Origin: Actinomycetota bacterium
GTDB lineage: Bacteria > Actinomycetota > Aquicultoria > Aquicultorales > Aquicultoraceae
NCBI GenBank assembly: GCA_030017355.1
Contig: JASEIR010000003.1
Span: forward strand, 20,718-31,627
Length of the DNA: 10,910 nucleotides
Direction of reading: 5' to 3'
Below, in pieces: positions 5,054 to 10,910 of the stretch. How positions within the stretch are numbered: the stretch's first letter is position 1; each line of letters starts with the position of its first letter. Below the pieces are notes generated by a model. That model saw only the letters and a program-made list of their open reading frames with translations, was not told the DNA's origin and ran no database searches. Both the position numbers and the translations under genes were made by a program.

Positions 5054-6461
5054 AGTTAATTATTGACAGAAAAGCGGTCGGATAAACTCCTAGAACAATT
5101 ATTGCTGCTACTATCAACATTATCGATAGATACAAGGGTGCTGAAACTGGCATTGCCTTATCAGTTACAGGCGGAGCTAGGTACATCTGTCTTATCACTG
5201 TAACATAATATCCAAACGAAACAACACTATTTAACACAGCCACAACGGCAAGCCATATTAGATTTGACTTCACAGCAGCGCTAAATAGAAATAACTTGCC
5301 CATAAACCCAGCAAGTGGTGGTAATCCAACCAGGGAGAATAAAAAAACAGCCATCGCAAAGGCGACCATCGGTGCCCGCTTATGCAGCCCAGCAAAATCA
5401 GTTACACTCTCGCCTATCCCACGCTCGGTCGTGGCAAGCACCACAAGAAACGCTCCAAGTGCAGCTAGGGAGTATACAAAGAAATAAAATATCATGGACG
5501 AGTAGCCAATTTGATCGGCAACCGCTAATCCTATCAATAGATATCCAGTATGGGCGATTGCGGAATAACCAAGTAGCCTTCTTATCTGATTCTGTGCTAA
5601 GGCAACAAAATTTCCAACTGTCATGCTTAGAACTGCAAGAGCAGCAAATACCATTGCCCAGGCTGGCTTAACTGAAGCAAGAGCAACCGGAAATAGGTGA
5701 ATGATAGCCGCAAAACCTCCAGCTTTAGGACCAGCTGCAAGATATGTAGCAACGGGAACAGGAGATCCCTCATAGACATCTGGTGCCCAAAAATGGAACG
5801 GAACTGCCGCAACTTTAAAGCCTAATCCAACAATTATCATAAGCATGGCTACAGCTAGAGTTGCATCTATCTTTTGCTTGGCTAGCTCTTTAGCTATTGC
5901 TATAAAATTCGTCTGGCCTGTTAATCCAAACAGCAACGTCATGCCGTAAAGCAGGATTACCGAAGCAACAATCCCTAGTAGAAAATATTTTAATGCAGCT
6001 TCGGACGACCTTGCACTTCTTCTACCTGCAGTAAGAACATATGCTGGTAAAACAGTAAGCTCAAGTGCAATAAAGAGCATTATTAAATCTGCTGAAGACG
6101 CCATAAACATTGTGCCTAAAACTGAAAACAGAATTAGGCTGAAAAACTCTCCTTCGCCCATTGAAAACCTGGATTTTAATGCTCCAAGAACCATAAGGGA
6201 TGTTGTCACCAGCAGAATGGCTTTTAGGATATTGGCAGTTAGATCTACTGAAAACATGCCATTGAACTGGGTTGTCTCGATATTCCATATCCCTGCAACA
6301 GATGCCAAAGATGCAATGAGGCCGATCAAAGTGACAACCCCGAGTGATCGCTTGGCATTGGCTGATAAGAACAGCTCGCCAACAAGAACTATTATTGCGA
6401 AGCTAAATATTATAAGCTCTGGCGCTAATACAAACCAATTAACCTGTTGCAACCATTCCAT
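5049..6461 (-). CDS. nuoN: NADH-quinone oxidoreductase (complex I) subunit N
   Basis: This is one of the three antiporter-like proton-pumping subunits of complex I in the cytoplasmic membrane; 470 residues, close to the usual ~480, with about 14 hydrophobic segments. Channel residues are present: Glu134 in IALELTVLPA, Lys216 in GFKVAAVPFHFWAPD, Lys246 in AAGPKAGG and Lys389 in GFMGKLFLF. These correspond to E133, K217, K247 and K395 of the E. coli protein. The stretch PFHFWAPDVYEGSP (221-234) identifies subunit N rather than L or M. The ATG is one base after the nuoM stop, with AGAGGTAG inside the end of nuoM as ribosome-binding site, so the two are surely co-translated. It is the last recognised nuo gene of the operon. 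Confidence 0.97.
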   Translation of the reverse strand: MEWLQQVNWFVLAPELIIFSFAIIVLVGELFLSANAKRSLGVVTLIGLIASLASVAGIWNIETTQFNGMFSVDLTANILKAILLVTTSLMVLGALKSRFSMGEGEFFSLILFSVLGTMFMASSADLIMLFIALELTVLPAYVLTAGRRSARSSEAALKYFLLGIVASVILLYGMTLLFGLTGQTNFIAIAKELAKQKIDATLAVAMLMIIVGLGFKVAAVPFHFWAPDVYEGSPVPVATYLAAGPKAGGFAAIIHLFPVALASVKPAWAMVFAALAVLSMTVGNFVALAQNQIRRLLGYSAIAHTGYLLIGLAVADQIGYSSMIFYFFVYSLAALGAFLVVLATTERGIGESVTDFAGLHKRAPMVAFAMAVFLFSLVGLPPLAGFMGKLFLFSAAVKSNLIWLAVVAVLNSVVSFGYYVTVIRQMYLAPPVTDKAMPVSAPLYLSIMLIVAAIIVLGVYPTAFLSIINL

Positions 6462-6462
6462 T

Positions 6463-7929
6463 CTAACTACCTCTTATTATTTGTAATACAGTATTCACAG
6501 CTGGGTCGATATAATTTAAGAATGGCTTTGGATATATGCCAATCAGAACAATAAATATGACCAGCGGTATCATACTAAAGAACTCCCTAGCATTTGCATC
6601 TTTAAAACCATCCATTGCCATCTTGGGAATACCAAAAATTGCATTCTGGTTTGCCCTTATAAGATAGAATGCCGTTAACGCAAGCGTAAATACTGCAAGA
6701 ATTGTATAGATCTGATATGCAGTGTATGAGCCAAGCAGTATCAGGAGCTCACCAACAAAACCACTTAAGCCTGGCAGACCCAAAGATGCCAGGGCCGCAA
6801 ATACAAACATGCCGCCAAGAACCGGAATCTTTACCGAAATACCGCCAAGCTTAGAAATATCGCGGGTGTGCGTCCTCTCGTAGATATATCCCACAAGCAA
6901 GAACAGCATACCTGTAATTAACCCATGATTTATCATCTGAAGTATCGCGCCATTTAAAGCTACTGGGGTTAGTGCAGCTATACCAAGCATTACATAGCCC
7001 ATATGGCTTACGCTTGAATATGCAACCATCTTTTTTAAGTCTTTTTGCGCCAGCGCTGTATATGCGCCATACACAATGCTTATTATTGCAAGTAGCGCAA
7101 TATATGGGGCAAACTTCGTAAATTCGCCTGGCAGTATCTGAACAATAATCCTTACAAACGCGTAAGTTCCCATCTTAAGCAAAACACCTGCAAGGAGCAC
7201 ACTTCCGGCTGTAGGCGCCTGCACGTGCGCATCGGGAAGCCATGTGTGAAATGGCCACATCGGCACCTTAATTGCAAAGCCAAAGAAGAACGTTATAAAG
7301 ATAAACGTTGCCAAGTAGTGATGATAACCCGCCTCCATTAGCTTTACCATGTCAAACGTGTTAAGCCCCGAGGTAAAGTAAAGAGCAAGAATGCCAACTA
7401 GCATCAACACGCTTCCAGCCAGTGTATATAGGAAGAACTTAACAGCTGCATAGGTACGATTTTCGCCGCCCCATATGCCGATGATAAAATACATAGGGAT
7501 AAGAACCAATTCCCAGAATATATAGAAAAGAATGAAATCAAGAGCAGCAAAGGTTCCAAGCATACCAACCGCAAGCAAAAGCAGCATACTATAGTGTTCT
7601 CTTACCCTGTCCTTGATCGACCACGATGCAAGAACCGAAACAACCATAAGCAGCAAGGTCATCTCGTAAAGAGGTAGGCTCAACCCATCAAGCCCAACAA
7701 AATAACTAATGCCAAGACTAGGTATCCAGGAAACTTTCTCGACCAGCTGCATGCCAGCCTGACCAAGATGGTAGTTTGTAAGGATTGGAATTCCAAGCGC
7801 AAGGTCAGCAAGTGCTATTAAGAGTGCAATGGTGCGAATGACGTTAGCCTGGCTTCTTGGTATAAACTGAAGAAGCAAAGCTCCTGCCAGAGGTAAAAAT
7901 ATAGTAATTGTCAGCAACGGGTAACTCAT
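6463..7929 (-). CDS. nuoM: NADH-quinone oxidoreductase (complex I) subunit M
   Basis: This antiporter-like proton-pumping subunit of the membrane arm has 488 residues from ATG 7929 and about 14 membrane helices. The essential residues are seen: Glu140 in YIFWELVLIP, Lys221 in GFAIKVPMWPFHTWLPDAH, Lys252 in LLKMGTYAF and Glu394 in GFVGELL. They match E144, K234, K265 and E407 of E. coli NuoM. HTWLPDAHVQAPTAGS (228-243) is the M-type signature. A TTG one codon earlier (7932) is also possible, because AAGGG sits six bases before TTG but nine before ATG; the products differ by one residue. The gap to nuoL is 12 bases, and the AAGGG follows directly on the nuoL stop, so translation is probably linked. 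Confidence 0.97.
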   Translation of the reverse strand: MSYPLLTITIFLPLAGALLLQFIPRSQANVIRTIALLIALADLALGIPILTNYHLGQAGMQLVEKVSWIPSLGISYFVGLDGLSLPLYEMTLLLMVVSVLASWSIKDRVREHYSMLLLLAVGMLGTFAALDFILFYIFWELVLIPMYFIIGIWGGENRTYAAVKFFLYTLAGSVLMLVGILALYFTSGLNTFDMVKLMEAGYHHYLATFIFITFFFGFAIKVPMWPFHTWLPDAHVQAPTAGSVLLAGVLLKMGTYAFVRIIVQILPGEFTKFAPYIALLAIISIVYGAYTALAQKDLKKMVAYSSVSHMGYVMLGIAALTPVALNGAILQMINHGLITGMLFLLVGYIYERTHTRDISKLGGISVKIPVLGGMFVFAALASLGLPGLSGFVGELLILLGSYTAYQIYTILAVFTLALTAFYLIRANQNAIFGIPKMAMDGFKDANAREFFSMIPLVIFIVLIGIYPKPFLNYIDPAVNTVLQIIRGS

Positions 7930-7941
7930 CAAATCACACCC

Positions 7942-9825
7942 TTAATAAACACCTAGAATCTTGAAGGACCAAATAATCAAGACTATCAATCCTGCTAACA
8001 TATATAATGCGTAATTTTGTACGTATCCTGTCTGAATCTGTCTCAGTCCACTACCAACCTTGGTACTAACCCATGCAACGCCGTTAACCGCCCCATCAAT
8101 GATTTTCTGATCGAAGCTAAGAACATATTTTGCTATTGCATGGGTTGGCTTTATCAATACATAATAGTAAAGTTCATCAAAATAATATTTATTAACCAGC
8201 AGCTTGTAGATAGGGTTATCTTTACTGATTACACCAGAAGGCAACAGCCTTGTCCCGTACTTGAGCCAAGCTGCAAAGATACCAGTTATTGCTACTGCAA
8301 TGGAGAGCCCCATTACAAACATATTGGCATGCTCAACCTCATGGCTGTTGGTAATAAAGACCTGGAAGAAATGTCCAAGATATGGCGAGCCGACCATACC
8401 AGCTACTAGCGCAAGCGTGCCAAGGATAATAAGCGGGACGCTCATAACAGGTGGCGACTCGTGCACATGATCGACGTGGTGTCCTCTTGGTTTGCCAAAA
8501 AAGACAATAAATATGAGTCTGAATGTATAAAACGCTGTAAGTAGCGCAGTTAGTATGCCAACCCAAAAGATTGCTGTATGACCACTTGTGTATGCTCCAA
8601 GCAAGATTTCGTCCTTGCTCCAAAAGCCGCTAAACGGCGGCACTCCAGCAAGTGCTAAACCTCCAATGATAAACGTAAGTGAGGTTATCTTCATCCTAGG
8701 CCCAAGCCCACCCATATCGTGTATTTCTTGGCTGTGAACTGCATGGATTACGCTACCTGCACCCAAAAAGAGAAGAGCTTTAAAGAAAGCATGCGTAAAC
8801 AGGTGGAACATACCAGCAGCAAATGCACCAACACCTAAACCCATCATCATGTAGCCAAGCTGGCTAACTGTAGAGTAAGCTAAAACCCTTTTGATATCTG
8901 TCGCGGTAAGCGCAATTGAGGCTGCTATAAATGCTGTAATAGTGCCAATGATCGCAACAACCTCAAGCGATACTGGCCCCATCTCAAATAACGGATATGA
9001 CCTTGCAACCAAATACACACCAGCTGCAACCATGGTTGCTGCGTGGATAAGGGCGCTGACTGGTGTCGGGCCTTCCATCGCGTCAGGCAACCACACATGG
9101 AGCGGGAATTGTGCGGATTTACCAACTGCCCCACAGAAAATCAGAATAGCTATGAGCGCTGCTAGTGGGGCTTGTAGATCCATGCCAAATATTTTGTTCA
9201 TATCAAGTGTTCCAGCAACTACATATAAAAGAATCAAGCCTATTGCAAAACCAAGGTCTCCGACTCTGGTAACCATAAAGGCTTTCTTTGCTGCTTGACT
9301 TGCGCTTCTCTTCTCAAACCAGAATCCAATTAACAGATACGAGAAAACACCCACGCCCTCCCAGGCTATATATGTCTCAGCAAAGTTAGGCGAGTATACA
9401 ACAAGAAGCATCGATGCTGTAAACATTGAAAGGCAAGCAAAGAACCAGCCAATGCGCTTATCCCCGTGCATGTACCCAACAGAGAATATCTGTACCAGCA
9501 TGCTAACCAGCGTGACCACAATTAACATCATCGCGGATAGCGGATCTAACAAAAGTCCGAAGGTGGGGTGAAAATCGCCTACAGATAGCCAGGTAAAGGA
9601 AAGTTCAGCTCGTCCACCACCCATCACAAAAAGAACTGCAATTATTGATAGCAGAAAAGATGCCGCTACTGCACTGATTGCAACATAGGAAGACCGCTCC
9701 CCCATCTTCTTGCCAAATACAACAAGAATGAGGAAGCTTGCCACTGGCAGCAATAATATTAGCGACATAACATGGCCTATCCACGGTGTTACAGTTGTTA
9801 CAAACGGCGCTAATGCATCAACCAT
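7942..9825 (-). CDS. nuoL: NADH-quinone oxidoreductase (complex I) subunit L
   Basis: This is the outermost and longest antiporter-like subunit, 627 residues. Its C-terminal lateral helix runs along the membrane arm to a last anchoring helix (about 604-622). The N-terminal antiporter domain covers about 75-130 and the main antiporter domain about 145-420. Channel residues are kept: Glu156 in AWEGVG, Lys236 in GKSAQFPLHVWLPDAMEGP, Lys349 in THAFFKALLF and Lys404 in FWSKDEILLG. These fit E144, K229, K342 and K399 of E. coli. A His-rich loop (GHHVDHVHESPP, 448-459) is common in the family. The start ATG has GGGGA six bases before it, and the gap after nuoK is 12 bases. Nothing looks truncated or frameshifted. 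Confidence 0.98.
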   Translation of the reverse strand: MVDALAPFVTTVTPWIGHVMSLILLLPVASFLILVVFGKKMGERSSYVAISAVAASFLLSIIAVLFVMGGGRAELSFTWLSVGDFHPTFGLLLDPLSAMMLIVVTLVSMLVQIFSVGYMHGDKRIGWFFACLSMFTASMLLVVYSPNFAETYIAWEGVGVFSYLLIGFWFEKRSASQAAKKAFMVTRVGDLGFAIGLILLYVVAGTLDMNKIFGMDLQAPLAALIAILIFCGAVGKSAQFPLHVWLPDAMEGPTPVSALIHAATMVAAGVYLVARSYPLFEMGPVSLEVVAIIGTITAFIAASIALTATDIKRVLAYSTVSQLGYMMMGLGVGAFAAGMFHLFTHAFFKALLFLGAGSVIHAVHSQEIHDMGGLGPRMKITSLTFIIGGLALAGVPPFSGFWSKDEILLGAYTSGHTAIFWVGILTALLTAFYTFRLIFIVFFGKPRGHHVDHVHESPPVMSVPLIILGTLALVAGMVGSPYLGHFFQVFITNSHEVEHANMFVMGLSIAVAITGIFAAWLKYGTRLLPSGVISKDNPIYKLLVNKYYFDELYYYVLIKPTHAIAKYVLSFDQKIIDGAVNGVAWVSTKVGSGLRQIQTGYVQNYALYMLAGLIVLIIWSFKILGVY

Positions 9826-9837
9826 AATCGTTCCCCA

Positions 9838-10158
9838 CTACCACTTAAATAAATTGAATTCGTCCAGATTTACCGATTTTACATTTCGGTAGATTGTAAG
9901 TACCAATGCTAAGCCAACAGCCACCTCGGCCGCCGCAATAGCCATAACAAAGAGTGCAAATATCTGGCCAGAAGCTGCTGCTGGCGTTATATATCTCGAA
10001 AAAGCAACCAGATTGAGATTGGCCGCATTTAGCATTATCTCAACGGAGAGAAGAATGGTAACCGCATTCTTTCTAAGCAGCACGCCTGCCAAACCAATCC
10101 CAAAAAGGATTGCGCTTAATATTAGGTAGTATGATAAAGGTATAGATTCAAGAGACAT
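9838..10158 (-). CDS. nuoK: NADH-quinone oxidoreductase (complex I) subunit K
   Basis: This small three-helix membrane subunit lies between NuoJ/A and the antiporter subunits and takes part in the polar chain along the membrane. The 106 residues compare with ~100 usually, the extra ones being a short polar tail (LDEFNLFKW). Helices lie at about 10-27, 32-52 and 64-89. The two membrane glutamates are present: Glu40 in LLSVEIMLNAANLNLVAF and Glu78 in AAAEVAVGLALV (E36 and E72 in E. coli). The start lies two bases after the nuoJ stop. GGGGAGG in the nuoJ end is 11 bases upstream, rather far, so coupling to nuoJ translation is likely. Confidence 0.97.
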   Translation of the reverse strand: MSLESIPLSYYLILSAILFGIGLAGVLLRKNAVTILLSVEIMLNAANLNLVAFSRYITPAAASGQIFALFVMAIAAAEVAVGLALVLTIYRNVKSVNLDEFNLFKW

Positions 10159-10160
10159 GA

Positions 10161-10670
10161 CTATTGCGGCCTCCCCTCTTCGCGAGCAACAACTATTGCC
10201 CCAATCAATGCTGCTAGAAGCAATACCGAAACCACCTCAAACGGCAGGACATAATCTGTCATAAAGAGCTTCCCCACAAGCGAAATGGCATTTTGAGCTG
10301 GCGTAGCTTGTGATATTACGAAAGCTGTTTTCTTGAAAATTGATGCGAGAAGTGCTACTAGAACGATCACCGAAAGAACAGTGCCACCACGCTGTTTTAC
10401 TGCTGAAACCATGCGAACATTGGTCATCTGGGCTGTAAGCATAACACCAAAGAGCAACATAACAATAACGCCACCAACATAGACAAATACTTGCATAATT
10501 CCAACAAGGTCGGCGTCAAGTAAGAAATAGAAGCCCGCTATTGAAAGCATGTATGCGCCAAGAAACATTGCTGCGTGAAAAAGATTTCGTCCCACTACCA
10601 CCAACAACGCGCTGACAACAGCGATGACTCCTAGCCCTATAAATATGACTTGTGGTGCCAGATTGCTCAT
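10161..10670 (-). CDS. nuoJ: NADH-quinone oxidoreductase (complex I) subunit J
   Basis: This membrane subunit has five helices in 169 residues, near the usual size. The third helix has QVFVYVGGVIVMLLFGVML (60-78), the most conserved part of NuoJ. It includes Tyr64 and the glycine pair where a pi-bulge forms during the coupling cycle in solved complex I structures. The C-terminus (VVAREEGRPQ) is polar. The ATG has GGGAGA upstream (centre about 10 bases before), and the gap after nuoI is 27 bases. Identification rests on the helix-3 motif and the position between nuoI and nuoK. Confidence 0.96.
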   Translation of the reverse strand: MSNLAPQVIFIGLGVIAVVSALLVVVGRNLFHAAMFLGAYMLSIAGFYFLLDADLVGIMQVFVYVGGVIVMLLFGVMLTAQMTNVRMVSAVKQRGGTVLSVIVLVALLASIFKKTAFVISQATPAQNAISLVGKLFMTDYVLPFEVVSVLLLAALIGAIVVAREEGRPQ

Positions 10671-10697
10671 ACCACTTCTCCCAAGAAATAATCTATA

Positions 10698-10910
10698 TTA
10701 ACGCCTTAAGGCCTTCTCCATTTCATAGAAAAGCCTATCTTTAACGTACTCAGCATTTTCGATGTCTTTACTCATAACAAGTGCCTTTGTTGGGCAAATT
10801 TCAGCGCAAATGCCGCAAAACATGCACTTGGTAAGGTCAATATTGTATTTTAAAACCTTACGGTTTGTTTCCTGCGGACCTGTTCTTTCAACATCAATGC
10901 AGCCCATTGG
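10698..10910 (-). CDS. nuoI: NADH-quinone oxidoreductase (complex I) subunit I, C-terminal part
   Basis: This is the ferredoxin-like subunit with two 4Fe-4S clusters that passes electrons down the peripheral arm toward the quinone site. Only the last 70 codons are in the window. The first visible codon is CCA (Pro), read as the proline after the last cysteine of the first cluster motif, then MGCIDVERTG. The ATG at 10905-10907 is therefore internal and not a start. The second motif, CMFCGICAEICP, has the C-x2-C-x2-C-x3-CP pattern of cluster N6b or N6a. The tail (YVKDRLFYEMEKALRR) is short and charged. The frame continues beyond base 10910. Confidence 0.95.
   Translation of the reverse strand, partial: PMGCIDVERTGPQETNRKVLKYNIDLTKCMFCGICAEICPTKALVMSKDIENAEYVKDRLFYEMEKALRR

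Noticed and set aside
8017..9298. Plus-strand and out-of-frame minus-strand open frames over nuoL
   Set aside because: They overlap a full-length NuoL with all key residues intact, and their peptides resemble no family.
10698..10907. A stand-alone 69-residue ferredoxin starting at ATG 10907
   Set aside because: The frame is open to the window edge with Pro before the Met, as after a cluster cysteine. It is the C-terminal part of NuoI.

Overview
The window is a stretch of bacterial chromosome with moderate to low G+C. It has strong purine-rich ribosome-binding sites, genes packed head to tail, and only housekeeping or energy genes plus a few small unknowns. There are no mobile elements, CRISPR arrays, tRNAs or rRNAs that I can see. 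The AMP-forming acetyl-CoA synthetase, a complete complex I membrane arm and a Tat component point to a respiring bacterium that can activate acetate. Start usage (ATG with occasional GTG or TTG) and protein style suggest the Firmicutes/Actinomycetota side of the tree, but that is a weak inference and I would not name a genus.

Left part, minus strand (1-2385). The first 104 bases are the N-terminus of a small membrane protein resembling the DUF981 family, which runs off the window. Upstream of it are a candidate promoter (197-225) and an ~85-nt leader (105-190). On the minus strand this leader folds into what looks like a three-way junction whose closing stem pairs with the Shine-Dalgarno region right up to the AUG. 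This is the most interesting non-coding signal here. Next comes acs (232-2205), then a possible 31-codon reading frame (2290-2385).

Middle part, plus strand (2498-4616). An ABC-2 type exporter is encoded by an ATPase gene (2498-3394) and a permease gene that overlaps it by 11 bases (3384-4196). It is followed by a stand-alone tatA (4341-4544), which has a candidate promoter and an AT-rich perfect palindrome upstream. A strong hairpin with U-runs on both strands (4574-4616) lies between the converging tatA and nuo transcripts and probably terminates both.

Right part, minus strand (4806-10910). This is the distal end of a complex I operon in the order nuoI (partial)-J-K-L-M-N, with junctions of 1 to 27 bases, followed by a 70-codon unknown gene 30 bases after nuoN. 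NuoL, NuoM and NuoN keep the Glu/Lys residues of the proton channels, NuoK keeps its two membrane glutamates, and the visible part of NuoI keeps its second 4Fe-4S motif. The membrane arm therefore looks functional. NADH, F420H2 or ferredoxin as electron donor cannot be decided, because the subunits that would show it lie outside the window (NuoH and NuoA-G are not seen).
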